Shown one piece after another: positions 27,654-36,854 of a stretch of 64,000 nucleotides of DNA. Made by a program: the position numbers and the translations under genes. The stretch lies in contig NZ_AJLN01000100.1 in NCBI RefSeq assembly GCF_000317285.1, forward strand, positions 248,001 to 312,000. Direction: 5' to 3'. The notes beneath the pieces were generated by a model. It saw only the letters and a list, made by a program, of their open reading frames with translations, had not been told where the DNA came from and ran no database searches. Source of the DNA: Chlorogloeopsis fritschii PCC 6912 (GTDB lineage Bacteria > Cyanobacteriota > Cyanobacteriia > Cyanobacteriales > Nostocaceae). Position 1 is the stretch's first letter, and each line of letters starts with the position of its first letter.

Positions 27654-30150
27654 TCGAGAAATTCTGCAACAATTTGTGGAGCGAGCGATCGCACAAGGGA
27701 TTCCTTATGGCTTTGATATGCGAATTTTGCGCCCGGATGGTTCAATTCGATATCTCGATTCTCGCGGAGAGCCTGTATTTAACGAGCAGGGGCAAGTTAT
27801 TAAACTGATAGGAACATCATTTGATATCAGCGATCGCAGGCACCTAGAAGAAGAATTACGTCGTCAAGAGCAGGAACTTGCTGATTTTATTGAAAATGCA
27901 CCCATTGGCATACATTGTGTATCATCAAACGGAACCATCTTGTGGGCAAATCAAGCTGAATTGGACTTGCTTGGTTACTCTCATCAAGAGTACATTGGGC
28001 AGCACATTGCTACTTTCCATGCCAATCAACCCGTCATAGAGGATATCCTCAAAAGATTAACAGCGAAGGAAACTTTGATTGACTATGAAGCTAGGCTGAG
28101 GTGCAAGGATGGCTCGATTAAAGATGTTTTAATCAACTCTAATGTATTGTGGGAAGACGATCGCTTCATTTACAGTCGGTGCTTTACCAAGGATATTAGC
28201 GATCGCAAGCAGGTAGAGGAAGCATTACGTCTTTCGGAAGCAAGATTTCGACTGGCAGTGGAAAATCTCCCAGAAGTATTCATGCTTTATGATGCTCAAC
28301 GTCGATTTCAGTTTGTCAATGCCAAAGTATTACAACTAAGCGGGAGAACTCTAGAACAATTTATTGGGCATCGGGATGAAGAAGTTTTTCCTCCTGAAGT
28401 TACCAATGCCTATTTACCCTTGTTACTAAAAACTGTCGAAACCGGAAAATTGGAGACTGGAGAATGTACAATCACTTTCTTTGAATGCCAGAAATACGAG
28501 CCAATCACTTTTATTGTGAAATATGTACCCCTACTCGACAGTCAGGGAAATATCCAGCAAATTCTTGCCCTTACTCACGACATCACACATATCAAACGTG
28601 CAGAGGAAGCGCTTCGGCAACGAGAACAAGAATTTCGAGCACTGGCTGAAAATGCCCCAGATATGATTTCTCGATTTGATCGAAACCTTTGTTTTAGATA
28701 TGTCAATCCTCGTGTAGAGTTAGAGATGGGTATTCCAGTAGCTGAATGGATTGGTAAAACCCTATTGGAACTAGGTTTTCCCGAAGCGATTGTCAATCCT
28801 TGGCATCAAGCACTGCAAGAAGTTTTTGAAACCAAACAGGAACTATTCTACGATTCGGAGTTTCCCTCTGCTACGGGAATGAGATATTGGTCGTCTCGGA
28901 TTGTACCTGAATTTGCTGAGGATGGTTCCGTTAAAACTGTTCTCTGTGTTTGTCGAGATATTACCACTCGCAGACAAGCAGAATTGGAATTACAGCAAGC
29001 AAAAGAAGCAGCAGAAGCAGCTAGTCGAATTAAAGACGAATTTCTGGCTATTCTCTCCCATGAACTCCGCTCTCCCCTCACTCCCATCCTTGCTTGGGCA
29101 CAAATTTTGCGGTTAAAGAACTTTGATGCCACAACAACCGACTATGCCTTAGAAACGATTGAGCGCAACGCTAAGTTACAGACTCAGTTGATCGACGATT
29201 TACTGGATGTATCTTCTATAATCCAGGGCAAAATGACTTTAAATGTTAGATCTGTCAATTTGGTTTTCGTGATTCAAGGCGCACTGGAAACAATACGTTC
29301 CACAGCCCAAGCTAAAGCAATTCAAATTCAAACCTTTTTGGACTACACTCCCCACAAAATGAAAGGAGATCCTAGTCGCTTACAACAGATAGTTTGGAAT
29401 TTGCTTTCCAATGCGGTAAAGTTCACCCCAGAAGAAGGAAAAATTACAATCAAGCTAGAGTATTTTGACTCTTACGCCCAAATTCAAGTTAGTGATACAG
29501 GTAAAGGTATCAGCCCTGACTTTCTCCCTCATGTTTTTAAACGCTTTTCTCAAGAAAGCAACTCTACAACCAGAAGATATGGTGGACTGGGATTAGGGTT
29601 ATCAATTGTTCATTATTTGACTAAGCTACACGGTGGTTCGGTAAAAGCAGAAAGTCTTGGAGAGAATTTAGGGGCAACATTTACAGTAACTTTGCCATTT
29701 GTGACGGCTGAGTGTGAAGAAATTAGAGAAAAAGAGCCAACTCAAGCGCAGATGAGTTTAAGTGGGCTGCGCATTTTAGTTGTAGATGATGAAGCAGATG
29801 TACGGGAATTGTTAGCCAGGATATTAAAGGATGCAGGAGCTGATGTCACCATTACACCATCAGCTAATGAAGCGCTTGCAGCTTTGCGGCAAAAACTACC
29901 GGATATTATGCTTGCTGATATTGGTATGCCAGATGTAGATGGCTATATGTTAATGCGTCAGGTGCGGGCTTTGCCATCAGAACTGGGAGGACAAATACCT
30001 GCAATTGCCCTGACTGCTTATGCTGGAGAGTATAATCAGCAGCAGGCGATCGCCGCAGGTTTTCGGTTGCATATTGCTAAACCTGTGGAACCAAAGGTGT
30101 TGATTGAGGCAATTGTCAGTCTATTAAAGGGGATAGGGGACAGGGGATAG
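27652..30150 (+). CDS. Multi-PAS hybrid histidine kinase, C-terminal part
   Basis: Continuation of the previous feature; the open frame resumes at 27652 and the first internal ATG is not far downstream (27718), but a separate start has no ribosome site. After the rest of the PAS domain come three more PAS domains (PIGIHCVSSNGTILWANQ; LPEVFMLYDAQRRFQFVN; APDMISRFDRNLCFRYVN), HisKA with the phospho-His in LSHELRSPLTP, HATPase with NLLSNAVKFTPEEG and RYGGLGLGLSI, and a receiver domain with VVDDEAD and the phospho-Asp in LADIGMPD. The receiver lacks a partner output domain, so the next step is unknown. The last codons and the stop are supplied by the tandem repeat at 30128. Confidence 0.85.
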   Translation, partial: DREILQQFVERAIAQGIPYGFDMRILRPDGSIRYLDSRGEPVFNEQGQVIKLIGTSFDISDRRHLEEELRRQEQELADFIENAPIGIHCVSSNGTILWANQAELDLLGYSHQEYIGQHIATFHANQPVIEDILKRLTAKETLIDYEARLRCKDGSIKDVLINSNVLWEDDRFIYSRCFTKDISDRKQVEEALRLSEARFRLAVENLPEVFMLYDAQRRFQFVNAKVLQLSGRTLEQFIGHRDEEVFPPEVTNAYLPLLLKTVETGKLETGECTITFFECQKYEPITFIVKYVPLLDSQGNIQQILALTHDITHIKRAEEALRQREQEFRALAENAPDMISRFDRNLCFRYVNPRVELEMGIPVAEWIGKTLLELGFPEAIVNPWHQALQEVFETKQELFYDSEFPSATGMRYWSSRIVPEFAEDGSVKTVLCVCRDITTRRQAELELQQAKEAAEAASRIKDEFLAILSHELRSPLTPILAWAQILRLKNFDATTTDYALETIERNAKLQTQLIDDLLDVSSIIQGKMTLNVRSVNLVFVIQGALETIRSTAQAKAIQIQTFLDYTPHKMKGDPSRLQQIVWNLLSNAVKFTPEEGKITIKLEYFDSYAQIQVSDTGKGISPDFLPHVFKRFSQESNSTTRRYGGLGLGLSIVHYLTKLHGGSVKAESLGENLGATFTVTLPFVTAECEEIREKEPTQAQMSLSGLRILVVDDEADVRELLARILKDAGADVTITPSANEALAALRQKLPDIMLADIGMPDVDGYMLMRQVRALPSELGGQIPAIALTAYAGEYNQQQAIAAGFRLHIAKPVEPKVLIEAIVSLLKGIGDRG

Positions 30151-30186
30151 GGGACAGGGAACAGGGGATAGGGGACAGGGAACAGT
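30128..30186. repeat. Tandem array (GGGGATAGGGGACA, 14 bases)
   Basis: Four or more imperfect copies of GGGGATAGGGGACA and GGGAACA. The array encodes the C-terminal GIGDRG of the histidine kinase and its TAG stop. Confidence 0.85.
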
Positions 30187-30645
30187 AATCAGTAAACAGT
30201 GAAGGATAACTGATACCTAATATCCAGTCAACGTATGCCTTTAGTTAGAGTACAAAGGGTCAGAAATTAAGATAGGCCTAGAAAGGAAATGAGATTAAGA
30301 GGAATGGATAAGAATTTATGACTTTTGGTTGAAAATCAGCGTACATAAGCCAGAAATAATCAATATTCTGACTCCTACGTTTTGAATTCTGAGTTCTTCA
30401 ATTGCATTTATCTGCACTTGTTCCATTTCTTTCAGGAAGAGCCAGAGGCTCTAGTTCTCGTTACCAGGTTAAACCTGGTAACGAGGGTTTGTAGGCTGCC
30501 GCCTGGTGGCTGTCATTAGTAGTGCAAGATATGAAATTTGAAAAACGCTAGAAGTTAAGAACTTTGTTATGCCAAAACTCGTAAATCTCTTCTCGTTCTA
30601 AGGTAAATTCAACATCAAAGCTCCAATATCTTTTGGTAGATTTCC
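30151..30645. other. Intergenic region, 495 bases
   Basis: Contains the end of the tandem array, a dispersed palindromic element at 30438-30514, and the presumed promoter of the sucrose synthase gene. I saw no GTA-N8-TAC NtcA site in this stretch. Confidence 0.5.
30438..30514. repeat. Dispersed palindromic element, copy B
   Basis: AGAGCC-aga-GGCTCT, then the perfect pair CGTTACCAGGTT-a-AACCTGGTAACG (30459-30483), GAGGGT, and a GCCTGGTGGCTG tail: the same module order as copy A at 6689. The spacer base differs (a for g), and the first hairpin has compensating changes. Confidence 0.8.
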
Positions 30646-33066
30646 ATGTCTGAATTAATTCAAGCAGTCCTCAACAGTGAAGAAAAACTTGATTTACGTT
30701 CATTTCTGAGCGATTTACGTCATCAAGATAAAAAATATTTGTTACGCAATGACATTCAAAATGTATATCGCGATTATTGCTCTCATTATCAAAAACCGGA
30801 GCAATTTTACACTTCATCGCATTTAGGTAAATTACTTTACTACACCCAGGAAATTATTCAAGATGAGTCTAGCTTTTGTTTGATTATCCGCCCCAAAATT
30901 GCTAGCCAAGAAGTTTATCGGCTCACGGCAGATTTGAGTGTAGAACCAATGACAGTCCAAGAACTTTTAGATCTGCGCGATCGCTTCGTCAATAGATTCC
31001 ATCCCAATGAAGGCGATTTGTTGGAATTGGATTTTGGCCCATTCTACGACTACTCCCCAATGATTCGCGATCCGAAAAATATTGGTAAGGGAGTACAGTT
31101 TCTCAATCGTTACCTTTCTAGCAAACTTCTCCAAGATCCCAAGCAATGGCTGCAAAGCTTGTTTGAGTTCTTAAGCTTGCATCAATATAATGGCGTCCAA
31201 CTTTTGATCAACAATCGCATTAAATCTCAAAAGCAACTTTCCGAGCAAGTCAAAAGCGCGATCGCATTTGTGAGCAATCGTCCTAGTGATGAACCCTACG
31301 AAGAATTACGCTTCCACTTACAAACAATGGGGTTTGAACCTGGTTGGGGTAATACCGCCGCCCGCGTGCAAGAAACCCTAGAGATGCTCGATCAATTAAT
31401 CGACTCTCCCGATCACCAAACCCTAGAAGCATTTATTTCCCGCATTCCGATCATTTTTAGAATCGTTTTGGTATCTCCCCACGGTTGGTTTGGGCAAGAG
31501 GGAGTTTTAGGACGTCCCGATACTGGTGGACAAGTTGTTTACCTGCTCGATCAGGCAAAAAGCTTAGAAAAGCAGCTCCAAGAAGACTCTATCCAAGCAG
31601 GTTTAGAGGGACTGAATGTTGAACCAAAGGTGATTATTCTCACCCGCTTGATCCCCAATAGTGATGGCACTCTGTGCAATCAACGTTTAGAAAAAGTCTA
31701 CGGTACAGAAAATGCCTGGATTTTGCGCGTGCCACTGCGGGAGTTCAATCCCAACATGACTCAAAATTGGATGTCGCGGTTTGAAATTTGGCCTTATTTA
31801 GAAACTTATGCCATTGATGCCGAAAAAGAATTGATGGCAGAATTTCAGGGTAGACCAGATTTAATTGTTGGTAACTATTCTGATGGTAATTTGGTGGCAT
31901 TTTTGTTGTCACGTCGCTTGGGTGTAACGCAGTGCAATATTGCCCACGCTTTTGAAAAGACTAAATATTTGTTCAGTAACCTCTACTGGAACGATTTAGA
32001 GGATAAATATCATTTTTCATTACAGTTTACCGCTGATTTGCTGGCGATGAATGCTGCTAATTTCATCATCAGCAGCACTTACCAAGAAATTGTCGGTACG
32101 CCGGATAGTGTAGGACAGTACGAATCCTATAAATGCTTCACTATGCCGGATTTGTATCATGTGGTAAATGGTATTGAACTATTTAGTCCTAAGTTCAATG
32201 TTGTGCCGCCAGGAGTGAATGAAAATTACTTTTTTCCCTACACCCATACTCAAGATCGAGTCGAAAGCGATCGCCAACGCATTGAAGAAATGCTGTTTAC
32301 ATTAGAAGATCCGACTCAAGTATTTGGTAAGCTTGACGATCCCAGCAAACGTCCTCTCTTCTCAATGGCACGTCTTGATCGCATCAAAAATCTCACGGGG
32401 TTAGCTGAATGCTTTGGTCAAAATAAAGAATTACAAGAGCATTGCAACTTAATTTTAGTGGCGGGGAAATTGCGCGTTGAAGAATCAGGAGACAATGAAG
32501 AACGCGAAGAAATAGTCAAACTTTACCGAATTATTGAAGAGTACAATCTTCAAGGCAAAATTCGCTGGTTGGGTGTACGTTTGTCGAAAATAGACTCTGG
32601 AGAAATTTACCGTATCATTGCCGAGCATCAAGGTATTTTTGTTCAACCCGCTTTATTTGAAGCGTTTGGTTTGACTATTTTAGAGGCAATGATTTCCGGA
32701 TTACCTACTTTTGCAACACAGTTTGGCGGGCCTTTAGAAATTATTCAAGATAGGATAAATGGCTTTTACATCAATCCTACCAATTTAGACGAGACAGGCG
32801 CAAAAATTCTAGATTTTGTCCAGAAATGCGAACAGAAACCAGATTACTGGTATCAAGTTTCTGGGCGAGCTATTGATAGAGTTTACAGCACTTATACCTG
32901 GAAAATTCATACGAATAAGCTGCTATCTTTAGCACGAATTTACGCTTTCTGGAACTTTACTTCCAAAGAAAATCGAGAAGACTTGTTGCGTTATATTGAG
33001 GCTTTGTTCTATTTAATTTATAAGCCAAGAGCGCAACAATTATTAGAGCAACACCAGTATCGGTAG
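30646..33066 (+). CDS. susA: Sucrose synthase
   Basis: Reversible transfer of glucose between sucrose and a nucleoside diphosphate; in filamentous cyanobacteria it mainly cleaves sucrose to feed nucleotide-sugar and glycogen pools, for example in heterocysts. 806 residues, the family length. An N-terminal regulatory region (about 1-265) precedes the GT-B catalytic part, with HGWFGQEGVLGRPDTGGQVVYLLDQ, the GNYSDGNLVA segment, and the nucleotide-sugar binding EAFGLTILEAMISGLP (E-x7-E). ATG 30646 fits the family N terminus. The gene is monocistronic here; its 3' end runs into a repeat shared with the converging gene. UDP- or ADP-glucose from this enzyme could feed the galE branch later in the window. 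Confidence 0.95.
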   Translation: MSELIQAVLNSEEKLDLRSFLSDLRHQDKKYLLRNDIQNVYRDYCSHYQKPEQFYTSSHLGKLLYYTQEIIQDESSFCLIIRPKIASQEVYRLTADLSVEPMTVQELLDLRDRFVNRFHPNEGDLLELDFGPFYDYSPMIRDPKNIGKGVQFLNRYLSSKLLQDPKQWLQSLFEFLSLHQYNGVQLLINNRIKSQKQLSEQVKSAIAFVSNRPSDEPYEELRFHLQTMGFEPGWGNTAARVQETLEMLDQLIDSPDHQTLEAFISRIPIIFRIVLVSPHGWFGQEGVLGRPDTGGQVVYLLDQAKSLEKQLQEDSIQAGLEGLNVEPKVIILTRLIPNSDGTLCNQRLEKVYGTENAWILRVPLREFNPNMTQNWMSRFEIWPYLETYAIDAEKELMAEFQGRPDLIVGNYSDGNLVAFLLSRRLGVTQCNIAHAFEKTKYLFSNLYWNDLEDKYHFSLQFTADLLAMNAANFIISSTYQEIVGTPDSVGQYESYKCFTMPDLYHVVNGIELFSPKFNVVPPGVNENYFFPYTHTQDRVESDRQRIEEMLFTLEDPTQVFGKLDDPSKRPLFSMARLDRIKNLTGLAECFGQNKELQEHCNLILVAGKLRVEESGDNEEREEIVKLYRIIEEYNLQGKIRWLGVRLSKIDSGEIYRIIAEHQGIFVQPALFEAFGLTILEAMISGLPTFATQFGGPLEIIQDRINGFYINPTNLDETGAKILDFVQKCEQKPDYWYQVSGRAIDRVYSTYTWKIHTNKLLSLARIYAFWNFTSKENREDLLRYIEALFYLIYKPRAQQLLEQHQYR

Positions 33067-33143
33067 TTAGTCATTAGTTATTAGTCATTAGTCATTTGTC
33101 ATTTGCCGCTCACTAAGGACGAATGACAAAGGACAAATGACTA
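33067..33143. repeat. Tandem and inverted repeat between converging genes
   Basis: TAGTCATTAGTTAT heptamers follow the susA stop, and TAGTCATTTGTC (33089-33100) pairs with GACAAATGACTA (33132-33143). The right arm contains the stop codon of the peptidoglycan-binding gene. It could act as a weak terminator for both genes. Confidence 0.75.
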
Positions 33144-33776
33144 CCTTGTTAACTGATACCAAGTTTTTTGACCAACTATTCCATCTACAGCTAGATTTCT
33201 TCTATTTTGAAAAGCTTTGACAGCTGTTTCTGTCAAAGCACCAAAAATTCCATCAACTTGAATAGCATAGCCATGAGATGATAATAACCTTTGCAGTACT
33301 CTCACACTATTACCAGTTGTACCAAAACGCAAAGTCGGCAAATGGTGACTATTAGAACTTGAAAGTTTTGTCACCTGATTATTTTTTTTGATTGGCTTAT
33401 TTTTGAAACGCTGCTGTGGCAAATCACTCGCTACAGTATATTTTCGCTGACGAGAGCGAGAACTTTTTCCAATCGTATCTTTGTTTACAGCTTTTAATTT
33501 CTTGACAGAATTAGAAAAACTCTGGGAATGAAGCTTTTGTCTAACTTGCTCTGCTGAATTTTGGGCGATCGCAATCTGCACAACAGAAGGTTTCTCATCT
33601 ACCACTATAAATTCAGGCGGCGTGATTTGAGTTGTGGGAGCTATTTCTAATAACTGACTTTGTTTTGACGTTTTTACATCATTGTCTAGCTGAGGTGGTA
33701 ACTTTTCTGGAAAATTGGGCAAATAAGGTTGTCCTGTTGTTAATGCGCCCGTCATCAGCAGACCAATATTACTCAT
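33141..33776 (-). CDS. Peptidoglycan-binding domain protein
   Basis: 211 residues. The C-terminal 65 residues form one PG_binding_1 domain (LRFGTTGNSVRVLQRLLSSHGY...VDGIFGALTETAVKAFQ...GIVGQKTWYQL), which binds cell-wall peptidoglycan. The N-terminal 140 residues are Gln/Lys/Ser-rich and look disordered, with a weak hydrophobic start (MSNIGLLMTGALTTG) that is not a convincing signal peptide. There is no hydrolase domain, so a targeting or structural role is more likely than lysis. Confidence 0.82.
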   Translation of the reverse strand: MSNIGLLMTGALTTGQPYLPNFPEKLPPQLDNDVKTSKQSQLLEIAPTTQITPPEFIVVDEKPSVVQIAIAQNSAEQVRQKLHSQSFSNSVKKLKAVNKDTIGKSSRSRQRKYTVASDLPQQRFKNKPIKKNNQVTKLSSSNSHHLPTLRFGTTGNSVRVLQRLLSSHGYAIQVDGIFGALTETAVKAFQNRRNLAVDGIVGQKTWYQLTR

Positions 33777-33829
33777 TAGTATTTCATTTTACTCAAACCC
33801 ATGTTTTCATTCACATAAAAAATAATTAG

Positions 33830-33841
33830 CATTCCGGAATG
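33830..33841. promoter_or_regulatory. Perfect 12-base palindrome, possible operator
   Basis: CATTCCGGAATG lies between the divergent peptidoglycan-binding gene and the esterase gene. It may be an operator, but no regulator is identified. Confidence 0.3.
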
Positions 33842-34004
33842 ATGAGTGTTTTTAGTTAAAATATATTTTATATCAATCTAATATCAAGCAATTTTAGACA
33901 CAGACGCCATCACTCAAAAAAGCAACACGCAGAGTTGTTGGGCTAGAGACAAATGCAGCTTGCATAATTATAAATGAAGAAAATTAGATTATAGGAGAAA
34001 GCTT

Positions 34005-34631
34005 CTGTCTTTAGAATTCATTGAGATCCCTCCAAGAACAGGGCAAGCACCTGAGGGACTAATTATAACTTTGCACGGTTGGGGCGCAAATGCGGAGGAT
34101 GTGGCATCTTTTGCACCGTTTTTAAATTTACCGAATTATCATTTTGTGTTTCCCAATGCACCTTTTCCATATCCTTATTCTCCTGTTGGTAGGGCTTGGT
34201 ATGACTTGAGCATGGAAAATATGTATGAAGGATTAGCACAAAGTCGGCAATTGCTAATCGATTGGTTACAATCTTTAGAAAGCAGCATCGGTGTGCCTTT
34301 ATCGCGGACAATTTTGAGTGGCTTTTCCCAAGGTGGTGCCATGACCTTTGATGTAGGATCGAAGTTGCCTTTTGCTGGTTTAGTTGTCATGAGCGGATAT
34401 TTACATCCCGGCGCGATCGCAGATGTAGAAACCCAAAAATCAACAGCTTTACCTCCAGTTTTAATCATGCATGGCAAATACGATCAAGTTGTGCCTTTAC
34501 AAGCAGCAGTAAGAGCAAGAGACACTTTAGAATTGTTAGGAACTAGAGTGCAATACCATGAATTTGACATCGGTCATGAAATACGACCGCATATGCTGGA
34601 TTTAATACGGAATTTTGTGATTAATATTTAA
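34005..34631 (+). CDS. Alpha/beta hydrolase (carboxylesterase / phospholipase type), CTG start
   Basis: 208 residues of the small carboxylesterase family: LHGWGAN (oxyanion), FPNAPFPYPYSPVGRAWYD, the nucleophile elbow SGFSQGGAM, the acid in MHGKYDQVVP and the His in DIGHEIRP. The usual family start (SLEFIEIPP...GLIITLHGWG) lies upstream of the first ATG/GTG/TTG-type start; that sequence is intact and in frame back to CTG 34005, which follows GGAG by seven bases. A TGA lies upstream in frame. I therefore read CTG as the start codon; a TTG start at 34071 would delete the first beta strand. It is a candidate lipid or ester hydrolase; the substrate is not readable. Confidence 0.82.
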   Translation: MSLEFIEIPPRTGQAPEGLIITLHGWGANAEDVASFAPFLNLPNYHFVFPNAPFPYPYSPVGRAWYDLSMENMYEGLAQSRQLLIDWLQSLESSIGVPLSRTILSGFSQGGAMTFDVGSKLPFAGLVVMSGYLHPGAIADVETQKSTALPPVLIMHGKYDQVVPLQAAVRARDTLELLGTRVQYHEFDIGHEIRPHMLDLIRNFVINI

Positions 34632-34821
34632 AAAATCACCAGGCTGCTCTGATGATATATCTACTAGGATTGGTTACAAAAGTTTTACAAAATCCGGTAT
34701 AAATCCGGAAAATTTTTATGAAATTGGCGTCCTCAAATGAGTAAGATATATTGGGTGGCTGCGTCGAGCGCAACGTAACCCATGCTGGATGCAAGTGCTG
34801 CTAACGGGAGAGGCGAGCAAA

Positions 34822-35034
34822 ATGAAAACTCTAAGCATTTCTAAAACAGACATTGCTACCATGACTCCACAAGATGTAGAAAATTTAGCTACACGTTTGG
34901 AGCAAGATAACTACAGTAATGCTTTTGAAGGTTTGAATGATTGGCACTTATTGCGTGCGATCGCATTTCAGCGCCCAGAGCTAGTTGAACCCTATATCCA
35001 CCTTTTAGATTTAGAACCTTACGATGAAGCTTAA
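34822..35034 (+). CDS. Small conserved cyanobacterial protein (probable DUF2555)
   Basis: 70 residues from ATG 34822, which follows GGAGAGG; the longer frame from 34789 is not needed. The sequence (TMTPQDVENLATRLEQDNYSNAFEGLNDWHLLRAIAFQRPELVEPYIHLLDLEPYDEA) is a compact, acidic, helical protein that I recognise as a cyanobacteria-wide family, probably DUF2555, often found near coaBC. Function is unknown. The coaBC gene follows after 180 bases that hold a palindromic repeat. Confidence 0.75.
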   Translation: MKTLSISKTDIATMTPQDVENLATRLEQDNYSNAFEGLNDWHLLRAIAFQRPELVEPYIHLLDLEPYDEA

Positions 35035-35076
35035 TTAGAGCTAATGGCTAATAGACATCTCCAAAAATAGAATGAA

Positions 35077-35130
35077 TGTAGAGACGCGTACGCCCCAGGC
35101 GTTCCCGGAGGGTAATTTCGCGTCTCTACA
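35077..35130. repeat. Dispersed palindrome TGTAGAGACGCG, with inserted spacer
   Basis: TGTAGAGACGCG and CGCGTCTCTACA separated by 30 bases that contain the GCGTTCCCGGAGGGT motif seen near 3390. Same family as 43959 and 25798. Confidence 0.8.
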
Positions 35131-35215
35131 AGGATTTTAGACAACGCGCATATTAATTTATGGAGATGGCTAATTATCAGAAAACAATTAGCTATTAGCT
35201 ATTAGCAATAAAATT

Positions 35216-36421
35216 ATGTTAACTCCACAACCAAGGCGGGTTTTAATTGGTATTGGTGGCGGAATCGCCGCTTATAAAGTTTGTGAAGTTGTTTCTACAC
35301 TGTTTAAAAATGGTGTAGAAGTGCGAATAATTCTTACTAATTCTGCACAGAAATTTATCACGCCCTTAACTCTCGCCACTTTATCTCGCCATCCTGCTTA
35401 TACAGATGAAAATTTTTGGCAACCAATTTATTCTCGCCCGTTGCACATAGAATTGGGTGAATGGGCAGAAGTTTTTGCGATCGCGCCTTTAACAGCTAAT
35501 ACGTTAGCCAAGTTAGCCTTTGGGATGGCTGATAATTTGCTTACCAATACGGTGTTAGCTTCCACTTGCCCGGTATTGTTAGCACCAGCAATGAATACCG
35601 ATATGTGGGAACAGCAAGTAGTGCAGCGAAATTGGCAGCAGTTAGCGACAAATAGCCGATTTCATACTTTGCCAACAGCATCGGGGTTATTGGCGTGCGA
35701 TCGCGTCGGTGCTGGCAGGATGGCAGAACCACCGGAAATTTTGGCATACATTCAATCATTGCTACACACTGCAGGCAAGCGAGATTTAGTAGGTAAGCGA
35801 GTGTTAATTAGTGCTGGGGGAACGCGAGAGCATTTCGATCCAGTCAGATTTATTGGTAATCCCTCTACGGGAAAAATGGGGTTAGCTTTAGCACAGGCAG
35901 CACTACACCGAGGAGCAAAGGTAACGTTAGTACATGGCCCGGCAAACTTTGATATACCCTTGGGGATAGAAGTAATTGCTGTTGTCAGTGCCAAGGAAAT
36001 GCAAGAAGAAATGCTAGGAAATTTGCATAGCGCTGATGTGATAATTATGTCAGCAGCTGTAGCAGATGTGAAGCCACGGGAATATGCTCACGAAAAATTG
36101 CCAAAGCGATCGCTTCCAGAGGCTTTAGCTTTAGAAGCAGTACCAGACATCATTACAGAATTAGCCAAGCGCAAACAACCGCATCAAACATTAATTGGGT
36201 TTGCTGCCCAGACGGGAGATATTGTTGCCCCCGCGCTAGAAAAGTTACAGAGAAAAAATTTAGACGCAATTGTTGCAAATCCGGTAGATCAACCGGATAG
36301 TGGTTTTGGCAGTGACAACAATCAAGCCGTATTTTTAGATCAACAAGGTCGTCAAGTCAAGATTCCACCTTGTAGCAAATTGCAGCTAGCTCACCATTTG
36401 TTTGATTTTGTTAGTGGTTAG
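35216..36421 (+). CDS. coaBC: Phosphopantothenoylcysteine decarboxylase / phosphopantothenate-cysteine ligase
   Basis: Two consecutive coenzyme A synthesis steps in one 401-residue protein. The N-terminal flavoprotein decarboxylase (about 1-185) shows GGIAAYK, the catalytic His region ([24 protein letters not shown]) and PAMNTDMW. The C-terminal CTP-dependent ligase has [25 protein letters not shown] and the VADVKP loop with the KLPK segment. ATG 35216 matches the family start. The terminal VSG-stop is written by the same repeat wording that ends pepP. Confidence 0.95.
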   Translation: MLTPQPRRVLIGIGGGIAAYKVCEVVSTLFKNGVEVRIILTNSAQKFITPLTLATLSRHPAYTDENFWQPIYSRPLHIELGEWAEVFAIAPLTANTLAKLAFGMADNLLTNTVLASTCPVLLAPAMNTDMWEQQVVQRNWQQLATNSRFHTLPTASGLLACDRVGAGRMAEPPEILAYIQSLLHTAGKRDLVGKRVLISAGGTREHFDPVRFIGNPSTGKMGLALAQAALHRGAKVTLVHGPANFDIPLGIEVIAVVSAKEMQEEMLGNLHSADVIIMSAAVADVKPREYAHEKLPKRSLPEALALEAVPDIITELAKRKQPHQTLIGFAAQTGDIVAPALEKLQRKNLDAIVANPVDQPDSGFGSDNNQAVFLDQQGRQVKIPPCSKLQLAHHLFDFVSG

Positions 36422-36470
36422 CCATTTGTCATTAGTCATTGTCATTTGTCATTAGTTAGTGGTTAGTAGG
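36409..36470. repeat. Tandem repeat (CATTTGTCATTAGT units)
   Basis: GTTAGTGGTTAG, then repeated CATTTGTCATTAGT and again TTAGTGGTTAG. The first copy provides the last residues and stop of coaBC. Confidence 0.8.
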
Positions 36471-36854
36471 GGAGGCAGCGCGCCCTTGGAGATTAAGAGG
36501 AGCTAACGGAAACGTCTCCGGCTCCGCTCCGTTGTAGCGACTGCCGTGCAGGTTTTGCTGATGATTTTTCGGTTGAAACAGACAATTTATCTTCTAAACC
36601 CGCCCGTACAGCAGTTAATAGGTTGCTTGTCTCCCCATCTCCCCTTGTCCCCCTTGTCCCCTTGTCTCCCTCTTTCCTTCTGCCTACCAACGGATACGCC
36701 ACTACCTTTGGAAGCCGCTCCGCGTCTACGTGTCTACTGCCCTCTGCCTTTCTTCCTGCAATCTTGACTATACGTAAAAAATCTAGGATAAAAAATTACG
36801 TACCACCCTCCAATGTACGATTACCTCTGAGAGGGAGATGAGTTAGAAGGCGAA
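36471..36854. other. Repeat-rich intergenic region
   Basis: Contains a GC-rich dispersed repeat (GGCAGCGCGCCCTTGG near 36475; similar near 3360 and 63725) and a CTCCCCTTGTCCCC pyrimidine array at 36630-36680. Open frames here are low-complexity products of these repeats. No gene is supported. Confidence 0.6.

Noticed and set aside
36546-36841. Two open frames of about 72 codons after coaBC
   Set aside because: They translate CTTGTCC-type repeats, giving Pro/Ser/Leu-rich sequence.
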